Positions 45,101 to 55,422 of a stretch of 64,000 nt of DNA are shown here, one piece after another (the first letter of the stretch is position 1; each line of letters opens with the position of its first letter). The position numbers and the translations under genes were made by a program. This DNA is from Mortierella alpina (taxonomy: Eukaryota > Mortierellomycota > Mortierellomycetes > Mortierellales > Mortierellaceae), in contig JANATF010000003.1 of NCBI GenBank assembly GCA_029449245.1, positions 2,728,001 to 2,792,000 of the forward strand. Direction: 5' to 3'. The notes below the pieces were generated by a model. The model was not told the origin of the DNA and did no database searches. It saw only the letters and a list, made by a program, of their open reading frames with translations.

Positions 45101-45580
45101 AAGGAAATGCTCATGTCCATGATCTCGGCAACAGCCACGCGTCCAGTCAAGCCTTCAGAGATGCCAGCTTACTCCATGCTACCCCGCAACTCATCACTTG
45201 ATGCCCTTTGGCAAGAGTGGTTCTATGGCGTCAATGGCAGCCCTTCGCTCCTACAGCTCAACGAGTGGTACGGCGCATCCTGGCGTCGAGGTTCAAGCAA
45301 GACCAATAGCAATGCCAATGCAGTGCTGTATCTATTTAAAAAGAACATCATCCATGCTGTTTTGCAGTCCTTTCCACACGATCGCGAAAGGCCCCTGAAG
45401 GAAAGAGAGGCCGAGGCTCTCTTGTTGGCACGAGAGCGTATTGAAAGCGCTGGATCTATCAATTTCTTTGCAAAGTCGCTCCCAAAAAACGCACCTAAAC
45501 GGAAACCCAAGGGCAAGGTGTCCCTTTCATCAGGTCCCCCGCCATCGATTCCTCAAGAAGCAGACTACGAGGAGGCATAG
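42194..45580 (+). CDS. Crypton/Ndc10-like tyrosine-recombinase-fold protein with GCR1_C DNA-binding domain
   Basis: Four exons (42194-42264, 42367-42640, 42746-43513, 43613-45580) join in phase to about 1026 residues. The N-terminal part (CNTVNQYLRYERHWV, then AWCSRRNYPD) looks like a SAM-like core-binding domain of tyrosine recombinases. A catalytic-fold domain follows (LADLFSHEV, VVVRNKDVEICPVGALSLYLFEYCT, LHMAGFNPPNERL), as in Ndc10 domain II and Crypton proteins. A coiled-coil/acidic middle comes next. The C-terminal PAYSMLPRNSSLDALWQEWFYG and NEWYGASWRRGS match the GCR1_C DNA-binding domain. The expected catalytic His and Arg appear as TRQGC and the Tyr position as THHLS, so strand cleavage is doubtful. 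It is either a decayed/domesticated mobile-element gene or a chromosome/transcription protein. It ends 172 bp from the convergent Ulp2 gene. Confidence 0.75.
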
Positions 45581-45752
45581 ATAGTACAGCCGTTGTTTGA
45601 TCTTTCCAGCATGCCCTTTCTATGAAACCTTTGCAAAAAAAAGAAAAAAAAAAGGGTACTGGAGGATTTTTTTTTTGCAAATTTGCCAACTGTTGTATAA
45701 GGGTGGTGGTCATCCAGTCATTGCTCTAGTCGCCAGTGGGTACCGAGCTCAT

Positions 45753-48700
45753 TCAGGGTCGTCCTTGAAAATTTTGGTACTCCTCCGTCAACGAGAGCAT
45801 GATCTCTCGATATTGCTCTCGCTTGTGCGCCAATTCCTCCACTGCCCAGTACTTGTCTGCCTCGTCCTTCTTGTTGTTCTACGCCGCATTTCCCAGGTTG
45901 CCCGAGGGAAACAAGATTTCAATTAGTCGCCTCTAACAGTTTTCGCACATCCATTATGCAAATTTATGAGCACAGGTTAATTATGTCCTTACCACAATCG
46001 CGTCCAACAATTGTTCTGGATACTTTAGGAATACTTCAGCATAATGCAGTAGAAACAGTCCACAGTCGCAATGGTTTTTCTGCTCAGGCGCCTAAGTAGT
46101 ATGTCAGACAGAGGTTAGTGTTGAGGTGAAAAAAAGCAGAGTAGTTGGGCATGCGGTTGTCGCTAATGTACCTTAGCATGCCTTCCAGGCATCGTGTTGG
46201 GATCGATGGTTCTCACAATGTTCTTCTTGGCCGAGAGCTCCTGCTGCAGATAAGATCGCAAGTTTTTGGTGACTGTAGGATGGACGCCTCCGAGCGAGTC
46301 CAAGACTAAGATGTAGGGTTTTCCTTCTACGTCCACAGGAACAGCTGATGAGGTCGATCGTGAGCTTCTTCTTACAACCGGCCTTTCTTCTTCCAGAAAA
46401 GATGTCTTCCTTGATGTTAAGAACTTGTCGATGGTCGAAAATAAATTCTCGGATCTGCTCGCCTTCTTCGCGACACTGCTCGGTGCTGAGCTTCCGTCTG
46501 TCGCGCTAGGACTGGTGGGGATACTGTCGGCTGGCGAAGTAGGTGTTGACTTGCTTTCAGGCTCGCTGAAGGAGTCAGCTCTAGTACCAGTGTCGGAGCA
46601 CACTTCGTTGGTGTCTGCGCCTTGGAGCAAGAGGCCAGGGTTGGTGATAATTGCAAGATACCAATGCAAGCTAGCAAAGAAGCTGGGCGTTAATTTTCTC
46701 CGCCCTAGTCGCGATAGATCATCGAAAGTTCTCAAAGCGGCAACTCCAAAGTGTTGATCTCACCTTTCGTGGATAGGCACAATAATAAATTTTTTGGAAA
46801 AGATGTCAATCTTGTTGGTCCAGCTCTTAATAGAATCGTACGATGTGGACATGCCCCTGCTATTAGAGATGGAATGATAAAAGGTGAACATTAGAAACTT
46901 GCCTCTTCATCTCTTCCTGTTCCTAAATCAAGCCTGCATGGAAGGCGCAACTTACCCTGGCTTCGCAAGTAACCGCTGATAGAAGAATGAATTGAAAATA
47001 TATGTTTGCTCCGCCAGTTCCAGATTCGTCGCCTCAAGGTTGCTGTAGACATATCTAAAGAAGAAAACGCGTAAAGATTGAAAGCGTAAGGCGGAGGAGG
47101 TATGATTCCTTGAAACACAATATGGATATGCGCCGCTACTTACTTTAGACCAAACTCGATGAGGGTGTCGTTAAGAAATTCGCCTTCATGCAATCGCGAC
47201 ATGTCTTCGACCTGGATGGCTATTGACTTTGACTTGGCACTGTTCCTGAACGGGAATACAAACAGACTAGCGCGGTGAAGAGAATGGTCATGATTAGCCA
47301 TATACCTTCCAAGCGATAGTGTCTGCTGTGGACCCAATCGGACATACGTGTCGTGAGGCTGACTGTTCCGGTGAGATGAGGCATGCAGTTTCAACCTGGT
47401 CAAAGGTTTGGCGGTGACGCTCGATGCTGCGGCACTTCTATGATGACTTGATGAATTAGTTTCTGTTGGGCTGCAAGAGGTTTTAAGTAAAGATCATATG
47501 TTAGATGGACTACTTTCCGAACAAGAGACACATCATATGTTTACTCATCACAGTCAAACCTTTTCATGGCAGATGCGCCCAAAATCCTGGCCAGGGCGTC
47601 CGTTCTGCAGCATAAAGAGGCAATGGATAGTGTTAGGTTTGTCGTCCACCCTGCGGTGATAGTCTTTGCACGATGTGTCATGGAAAAGACACCTACGAGA
47701 TTGGTTTGACTTGGATTTTTTTCCTTGAAAGTCTCTTGCAGTAGCTCTGAATTATCTCCGCATCGCATGTGCAGATCAAGGTGATCTTTCTCGCTTTTCC
47801 GGAATGAGGTGCAGGATCATAATAGTCGGCAAGGATAGAACTTTCGGGCAGTTTTTCATACAATGAAATCACAAACACCTTTGGATCTCCGTCGAAAAAG
47901 ACCTACACGTTCAAGTGACATATGCAGTGTTAAAGAAAAATACTTCACATGCCGTATGCTCCAATGGCCTATTTTGAAGCTTACCTCGATGATTTTGACA
48001 TTATCGTGCCCAATCTTTGTTACGTTCTTGTCGATATTGATGATTAGCCGCTCCGGCCCGAACTGGATCGTCATGCCCGAATTTGTGAACTCTTTAATCC
48101 GCTCACACCGCACAGCACTGAGGGAAGCTTGCGGGAAGCTCCCCATACCAAGGGCTGTCGCTTTTTCCGATAATGGACTATGTGCTGTGCTCAAGTGCTT
48201 GACCCGAGATGACGGTGGTGTCGTTAGAAGTGAATCTGAAGCCTTCGGTGTTGTAGCAGACGTTGATGAGACAGTTCCTAAACTTGAAGAAGATGTAGAC
48301 AGTGGTGTTTTGCGAGCTGGTGCGATATCTGCAGGTTTTGATAGAATGTCCGATGGCGCTGACTAGGGGTTTTAATAGTCAGCAAGCACGCAAAGTCAGT
48401 TAGTCAGCTTGCCAACCATGCACCATCGTTGTTCATAAAGCGGTACTTCCTGTAGGGCCAACATACATGTTTCCTGATCGCAGCTAACAAGGGTCCGCCA
48501 ATGGTCGCTGGTGTCGATAAGGGTCCAAAGCCAGGGCTTGTTTCGACTGTCTTTTTCCGCTTTACAGTTTTGGTATCTATCGATGCAACAAGAGCAGTAA
48601 ATGAGTAAATGAGTTAAGGGATGCCAGCGGTTCCTGGTACCAGTCTTGACGACCAAACACCATCATGGACTACGTTGCTCGCAGATCGCCCTATACCTTT

Positions 48701-49845
48701 GTGCTCCTCTTCGTCGCTCAACAAAACGTACTCCAGTGCTCTCTGTAGATTTGTCGTAAGTCCACCATGAAGCGGGATATCTGTGGTTAGTTTATAGCAC
48801 TCATGTACTCCTTGAAAATGCACGACCCTGACAGCCCACGTTAACATGATCACACACCGTCTTTGGTTTGTCTTTATGCGCATTCGCATATCCTGGGACC
48901 ATTCCAACAAGTTCATAGTCGTCGTCTATTAGGCAAAACGACAAGGTTAGGGGACAGTTTCCGTTCATAAAAGTGGACGTACGCGCGGTCGCGGTCAGGA
49001 GGCAACCGTGCTTACCGTTGGGGGCGGCTACTTTCTTGATCCTGTGTTTGTCGCCTCTCGATACATTAAACGTAGGCGATAAAGATCGCTGGCCTTGCTG
49101 TGAGAGACTAGGCTTTCTCTTGATAATGCCACCTACTCTAAAGCCCGTCAGTAGTGCCGGATTACTGGTTTCCAGCTTATAGTTCGATGGTCGCCGTTCG
49201 GCTTGTGGAACATGAATGGGTACGCCTTGTCTCTTGGGTGCTGTCGGGCTAGGAGTGCAGGTGGAAAGGGGGTATTGAATCAGTCTCGCGTTTCCAGGCT
49301 AGACCATGCATTGTGTGGCCACAGGTACGTCAAGCTCTCAATTGCTGTGGTAATGCAGGGGTGCCCTGTTGCCTTGACCCTGTGGTTCCGTGATTCCCTT
49401 TGTATCCGTGATTCCCTTTGCTTCCTCTGAATACATTGATTCCTATGTCCTGTGACTCCCCCTGCCCTGTGGTTCCTCCCGAGGATGCCACTTAGTAGCC
49501 ATTAGCTGCCATACGGCACAGTCCTGGCTTTAGTGGTTTCAGCTGTACCTTGGAAGCAACCTTCCTTCAAAGGACTGTATGGATGCCATCTGCATGCACG
49601 AGTCAAAGTTGATTGTCAAACGCGAAGGCAGAAAAAGGAATAGACATGGGTCAGTTTTGAGTTGCACCTGCAAACATGGCGTCTCACTGCTCCCTGTGGC
49701 GATGCCGAGCCACCATGGCAGCCAGCTCGCCTTTCTGAGTCTAATCCACAGAGTAGGCACGTCGGTCTTGACATACATGGAGCGGCTCGCGAACCAGCTG
49801 TACGGTGTCGTAGTCTTCCGTCTCATCCGAGTCCTGGTTACTCAT
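45753..49845 (-). CDS. ULP2: Ulp2/SENP6-7-type SUMO (Smt3) deconjugating protease
   Basis: C48 cysteine protease that removes or edits SUMO chains in the nucleus. About 14 exons, from the ATG at 49843-49845 (MSNQDSDETEDYDTV) through 49549-49589, 49016-49248, 48858-48925, 48697-48780, 48467-48576, 47985-48362, 47697-47902 and onward. The region MTIQFGPERLIINIDKNVTK is a PH-like domain seen ahead of the protease in this class. The catalytic domain has EGEFLNDTLIEFGLKY, LHWYLAIITNP (His), YILVLDSLGG (Asp) and QKNHCDCGLFLLHYAEVFL (Gln and Cys). About 85 Ser/Thr-rich residues split the His and Asp motifs, typical of Ulp2/SENP6-7 and unlike Ulp1. The final exon uses the acceptor near 45879; a nearer acceptor leads to an early in-frame TAG. 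The join around 48780-48858 is tentative. Confidence 0.88.
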
Positions 49846-50095
49846 GCGCCAGTGTTCCGGTGTTGGCGATGCTGGCGTCTTATGCGTGGGTGTGGGAGTA
49901 TGAATGTATAGTATGAATGTATATTGAGTTTGTGCGCGTGAAAGCGTGCCGGGAGAATGCGAGTGAGCGATTAGGTGGTGAAGAGTGAAGATCTGTAATT
50001 TTGATAAACCAGGTCAGCATATTTATTCTCTGTGCCAAACACACAAACAACGTCCACCTTTGTCTGCAGTCGACCTGTCTCCAGAGCTTTCCTCT

Positions 50096-51701
50096 TTAGT
50101 CCCAGATTAGCTGTCCCTTATCGTTCACCTGGGATGACATGCCGCCACTCACTGCAGAAGACGACGGCGCTGTGTTCTTGGGAGCGTCCCATCTTGACTC
50201 CACGTAGGGCGCCTGCTTCTTGGACTGAGAGCGGTAAAATTCCTTCATCTTTTCTGCCTTGACTTGTCGCATGTGTTCCTGACGTCTCTTCTCCTGCATC
50301 GCATCCATCGCAGCCTTATCCTCCTTCTTCTTTGCCGCTTTGGCTAGGTTCTCGCGCTGCTTCTTGGTCACCTCTGCAGACTGATACGACGCCGAGCCTC
50401 CAGATGAGCCTCCAGTACGAGCTAGGCATCCAATCAAATCATCACAGGCGTTAATATCAAGTGCGCGAGCATGTAACCAAATAACAAGGCATCCACATCG
50501 ACTGCGAGTACTCACACTTTTGCACCGAAAAGCCATCAGGGATGGCTTCCCGGATTCTATCCTCCTTAACAGTAGGCTTGATCGACAGCACGCGAGCGAA
50601 TTGTGCCTGTTGTTCACCATGGGGATCGGCCGCTGCGAGTCGCTCTTGCTTCTGGCGCTGCTGTTGGGCGACCCACGGATCCATGGGCTTGCTGAAATCG
50701 ATGCCGCCCGATCTAGACTGCGTGTTGACTGTCGTCCACTCGTCTTGGTCACTGTCTGCATCCTTGACCTCGCGCGAGACGTGCTCTTCCTTCTGCTCTT
50801 CTTTCTCGTGCTCCTCCTCTTCTTCCATTTCCTCATCGTCGTCTTCTTCAGAGTCTTCCGAGGCAGGGGTTGGTTCAAGTACAGGTTCCGGCTTTTTCAC
50901 AGCTTCCTTTGCCTTTTTGGGTTGCTTTGGTTGTTTGGGCGCGGGTGCCACTGGCTCGGGGCGAGAGAGAGTAGGGAACTCTGCATGAGACAGTCCTGAG
51001 CCAGCATTGCCACGGTTTTTCTTCTTGTTGTTGCCCATGGCGCCTGGTCCTGAGATGGAGGTAATATGAGGGGATGAAACTGAGACTGAAGAGTTTTTGG
51101 CTGCTGCAGAAGCGAATTGAAGTGGCTCCTGTTGCTTGGCAAGGAACTCCCGTTGCTGCTCTTGTCTTTGCTTTTTCCAGTTCTCCACAGATGCCGCTTT
51201 AGGTTTGCTGCTGGTGACGTTATCGCTGCCAATGGTGGTAGTGGCAGTGGCACTGGTAGTGGTGTGAGTGACCTTGCTGACGTTGCTACTGGAGACCGCC
51301 GGGGTTGACTTTGAAGAGCTCTCGGTTGCTTGGGCACTGCTGCTGCTATGGCTGTTTTTGTTGTTTTTGGTGTTTTTGGTGGAAGAGAGAGGAGCGGTTG
51401 ATCGCTTCTGGCCATCATTCCGTTTTGGAGGCTGAGCTGCTGGCTTCTCCTCAATCTCGGATTCAGAGGATTCCTGCCTCCTTTCATCCAGGTCTGCCTG
51501 TGTTGCGGTGGTGCCCTTGGTCTTCTTCTTTGGCTTTTTCTTTTTTGATTTCGAGGTGCCGAAAGAGTCGCCAAACGCTCCTGGCAGGGACGCCTTCTTC
51601 TCGACGATGGCCGATGTTACAGCTTGATCGCCCTTGAAGATGCTGAAAATGCCCAAGGGCACGAGGATGGCGACCGCAATGAAAATGTATTCGTATCCCA
51701 T
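50096..51701 (-). CDS. N-terminally membrane-anchored, lysine/glutamate-rich protein of unknown function
   Basis: Two exons (50516-51701 and 50096-50421) give about 500 residues. The first residues (MGYEYIFIAVAILVPLGIF) form one short membrane span or signal anchor. The rest is mostly disordered: Lys-rich SKKKKPKKK, a Ser/Thr-rich stretch, HAEFPTLSRPEP, a long Glu/Asp run near EDDDEEMEEEEE, then DEWTTVNTQSRS and a coiled, basic C-terminal helix (KKKEDKAAMDAMQEKRRQEHMRQVKAEKMKEFYRS, quoted in part). The EFPTLS and EWTTV patches resemble short motifs of ribosome- or RNA-associated proteins, which is weak evidence. An ER-anchored translation-linked protein is possible. I recognise no named family. 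Antisense open frames here arise from its biased composition. Confidence 0.75.
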
Positions 51702-51866
51702 ATCTGAGCTGCACGGAAAGAGTGGAGGCAGAAGAAAAGAAGGCAGGACAAAGGAGGAACAGGTAGGCAGAGTGAGTGCCAGGGAAGAGAGGAGTGGGTT
51801 TGGGTCCAGCAAAGTCACACCGAGCTCAAAAGTGGAAAGCGCTTTTTTATTGCTGAGCCGCGCTTT

Positions 51867-53729
51867 CTAGTCGATGTTCTCGCAGCGAGGACACATACAC
51901 TGGTGACGGTACTTTGTGAACAGCTCCAGGCGACGTTGATCGGTCGAGAGCACTTCGTTGTTAATGTAGCTAACAAGGAGCTCGTCTCCTGCCTTGACAT
52001 CTCTTGTCGCCACAACAGACGCTTTATGGCTGTACTCCGAGAACACAAGCTTGACATTTGGCTCGCAGGAGTGGCTTGCATAGGAGGACACACGGTAAAA
52101 GCCAGCACCGGTGATAGGGCTATCATGCACACCTCGTTGCCTTTCAGGCATTGGCTATACGATGACCACGAGAATAGTTTAGTTACCGGCTTCATTTCTG
52201 AGTCTTTTGATGCATCTCGTCGTTGGAAACGTACCTGGATCTCACGACCGGCGTCCAAGGAGCTTGAAATGGCATAACTGTTGTACAGCAGCCTGCCCTT
52301 CATGACAAGATAGCGCTCCTCGGTGATGAATTCGTCAATGCCGGGAATGTTCGATCCAAGAGCGACCTTGAGCAGCTCAATCTCCTTTTCCTCGTCCGCT
52401 GTGGCAGGTACATCCAGATATCGAAGTCGTTCCATGTGATCAAACGAGTTGTATTCCTCCCCGCGGTTCAACGACTCCTCGTACACCATCTTGACCAAGA
52501 ATTTGGCGAGCATCTCTGGCACTAACTTCCGGGTCTCCTTTGTATAGTCCTGCAACTCCTGCACCGCTGTCGCCGCACCGTCGTCGATATCCTTGGCACA
52601 AAGAATATCATGAAACTCTTCTGCGGCGGTTTGCTGGCACTCTCCGGAGCAGAACACCACCCGGGTGCACTTGGAGCACGGGACCTTAGATTCCTCAGGG
52701 ACAATCTGCTTCAGACAGTAGTGGCAAAAGTCCTTGCCTTCCAGCGATGGCTCTAAGGCGCTAATGACTGGTGCTTCCGAGAAAATGGCCTCTCCTACAG
52801 CAAAGTCCTTCGTGACAAACAAACCGCGTTGCACCACCTTTTGTCCGTCTGCAGTAATGTTCTCAGACTTCTCTACGACCTTCACGCACATATCCTCTGG
52901 AGGAAAAACGGTGTAGTACTTTTCCTGCTTACTTTGGACCTATCAAATTAAAAATGAGTTTGTTAGCTCGCCTCGGCATACAAAAGTGATGTTGGACTCA
53001 TGAAATATAACTTACATCCTTGCTTAGCATGCCCATCACGACTGTAAACACCTCTGGAGGAATAGTCTTTTGGTAGACCATGACCAGATCGGCTGGAGCA
53101 GGATAGACCTTCAGTGCCTTATAGAAGCAAATCGCAGCTGCGCCGTATTCATCCCGACCTTCACATAGAAAAATAGCAGCAATTTGAAGGCTCGGTGAGG
53201 ACGTGCACAGTATGTACTACCGGAAAATGACATGTTTTGACTCTAATGACAATGAAATAGACGCCTGAGTGATGATACCTTTTGTGAAAAGAGCCTCGCC
53301 GACCGAGAGCTGCTGCATACAGAACTTCTCGCGCTCTTCCATCGTGGTAGGAAAGTCTTCGTCCTTGATACTAGCCAGAGCTTCCTCAACAGTCAGTGCA
53401 CTTTGGGTCGATATCTTGCCAGCCTCCTCCTTCATGAGTTTTTCGGCACGCTTACGCTCCTTTTCTAAGTCGAGTAGTGGTCATCGAGAGAGAAAGTCAG
53501 GTCAGCCAGTGTTAGCTGCCAACGGTTGGGAAAAAAATACCAAGCTCAGGTTTGGAGAGAGATATATACAACGCTCGACGCTCCATCGTTAGCAATGTTG
53601 ATGAAACATACTCAGCTTGCGTCTAAAAGCGGGATCATTCCTTCGCTTCGCGTCAAAGTACACAGCATAACCGATGGTAGCAGCAGCAATTGCGCCCACC
53701 GTGGCCGCAACGATCGTCGATGTCTTCAT
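51867..53729 (-). CDS. Tom20-like mitochondrial receptor fused to a SET/MYND (SMYD) methyltransferase
   Basis: Five exons (53612-53729, 53279-53464, 53016-53158, 52235-52939, 51867-52154) close in phase to 479 residues. Residues 1-150 match Tom20/MAS20: a signal anchor (TVGAIAAATIGYAVYFDAKRR), FPTTMEEREKFCMQQLSVGEALFTKG, then the TPR-like AAICFYKALKVYPAPADLVMVY. The domain end QSKQEKYYTVFPPEDMCVKVV lies in the same exon as SET-N (QRGLFVTKDFAVGEAIFSEAP), so the join is not a model error. A MYND zinc finger follows (FCHYCLKQI, CSKCTRVVFCSGECQ, LC), then SET-C with SYASHSCEPN and GDELLVSYIN, and a post-SET CMCPRC. The GLF, NHSCEPN-like and GEELxISY-like motifs needed for S-adenosylmethionine binding are present, so activity is plausible. 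Predicted location: mitochondrial outer membrane, facing the cytosol. Confidence 0.9.
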
Positions 53730-53954
53730 GTGTGCTCGGAGAACTAAAGATTGATTTCGAGAATTCAGTTCAACATGCCATCTAAGTTTTGCTGCACGTG
53801 ATTGGCCACGGCACCTGGCCCTGATACGTGCAAGGCAAGGCACAGAGGCATAAAGGAAAGTACAAGGCACAGCAGTAGTAAAAAGGGCAAAGCAGCGCTC
53901 GCATATTGTTCCAGCTGGTTTATTTGCGTGTCAAAAAATATGTCAAGTAAGCGC

Positions 53955-54679
53955 TTAAGCCTGCTTGCGGCGGAAGGAGCAGCCTACGGATGGATAGACA
54001 CAGGTGTTAAATTACATTTCAAGAGACTTCCTTCAATGCAATCGTCCCTTTGCAATAGAAGTGCCAACTTACCCTCGGTCAAGCGGGTGATACCTCCGGT
54101 AGGCTGAGCAAGAACGTTGGCGCAGCTCGAGCACATGACGACGGTCTGGGCGTGCGAGAAAACGGTGGTGATCTGGACGCAGCCCTGTGATAAATGAAAG
54201 GCATGACAAAACGTCAGGAGAATCGGTCAGTGATACTCTTGGTTCGATATGGTCCCGAGCTGAACTACGATCACTGTCGCAGCAGTACTATGAGTTGAAG
54301 TGTCGACTGATACAGGCGATATTGATGAAGACGTGTTAAAGAGCTACAACGCCCGCTGCGGCACCACAAATGGCGCCGGTACGTGACGAGTCTGCGCGCC
54401 ATCCTTATAAGCTGCTATCCCGAAACGAGCTCATGAGCTGCAATAGCACAAGGAACATTGCTAAGAACGAGCATGTTGTTGCTGTAGCTGATACCGCGTT
54501 GACAAGTATATAATAGTTGTTGTCCGTTGCTGCGGAATCCTGACGATATAGTTCTTGGTTGAGCGACTTACAGGGCACTTAACGTCCATGAAGTAGGAGT
54601 TGGGAGACTGCACAAGTCTCTTCAACTTGTGGGTCTTCTGCTCAAGAGCGTGGGAAGGGTTCAAGAGATCAACAGCCAA
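53955..54679 (-). CDS. RPS27: 40S ribosomal protein eS27 (RPS27)
   Basis: Zinc-ribbon protein of the small ribosomal subunit. Three exons seen (54572-54679, 54073-54184, 53955-53983) join in phase and encode [70 protein letters not shown] and CSFRRKQA. The four zinc cysteines (CPGC and CSSC) are intact. The first visible exon starts in phase 0 without methionine, so a very short exon with the start codon lies upstream. I could not place it confidently; an ATG-AAG near 54970 followed by GT is one candidate. With it the protein would be about 83 residues, the family length. Confidence 0.93.
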
Positions 54680-55422
54680 CTAATTGACGAGAATAAAGGT
54701 GGACAGATGTTAGTTTCACCTTGACGACAATATAGTAGAGTTCGTTCCTGCTGCCGAGTGGAAGCCAGCAAACAACGCAAGGTGTTTGCTGCTTTGCGAT
54801 GACCAGATTGCTGATGAACTGCGTCTCCCATGTGTGGTTTTGGCTGAATGCTGCGTAAAAAACACTGGCCTGGTGAGGGAGCCAAGATCATAGTCTCCCC
54901 TTGAATCTACTCAATGTTTCCAGACGGTTGGGGCTTGATGAACTCCTCAGGGATAATCCGAGTAAAACCTTCATATGGAAGTTCCTCTCCCAGCTGCTAC
55001 ATTATGAAGCAACCATAATCCGTAGCGCCCGTGTTCCATCCATGCACAATCCATGCACAATCCCTGTATAATCCGAGCACTTGCGAATCCTGCGCTGGAA
55101 GTCAAATTAATGAGTTCCAGCGTGCTGAGCAACTGCTGGTGATCATAGGTCCCGGAATCCAAACTACGATGTTATATCGCACGTAGCTTCAGCCGTGTGA
55201 CTTGATGGATGCTTGTCGATGGAAGCTGCTGTATCCGTTGCCGAACCCCCATGATGGATGTATGCGCAAGGGTGTTACGTGTCACGTGCCATTTTGCTTG
55301 CGATTCGTTTGAAAAGGAAAGAGAAAATGACACGCTGTACGGCCGCAGATATAGATGCACTCAGTCTATCAAAGCCACAAGCGCGTTTGGTCAAAAAAAA
55401 AGGGGGGGAGGAGTCTTGTAGT
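54680..55422 (-). other. Upstream region of rps27 and 3' flank of the GH72 gene
   Basis: About 740 bp. It should contain the missing first exon and promoter of rps27. Near 55030-55075 there is a short tandem repetition (CCATGCACAAT twice). No other gene was seen. Confidence 0.5.

Noticed and set aside
41891-45752. Whole interval as a complete transposon with terminal repeats
   Set aside because: I found no inverted or direct repeats at the edges; only the gene itself suggests a mobile origin.
50520-50999. 159-codon hydrophobic frame antisense to the Lys/Glu-rich gene
   Set aside because: Glu/Lys codons read backwards give Leu/Phe/Ser; it is a shadow.
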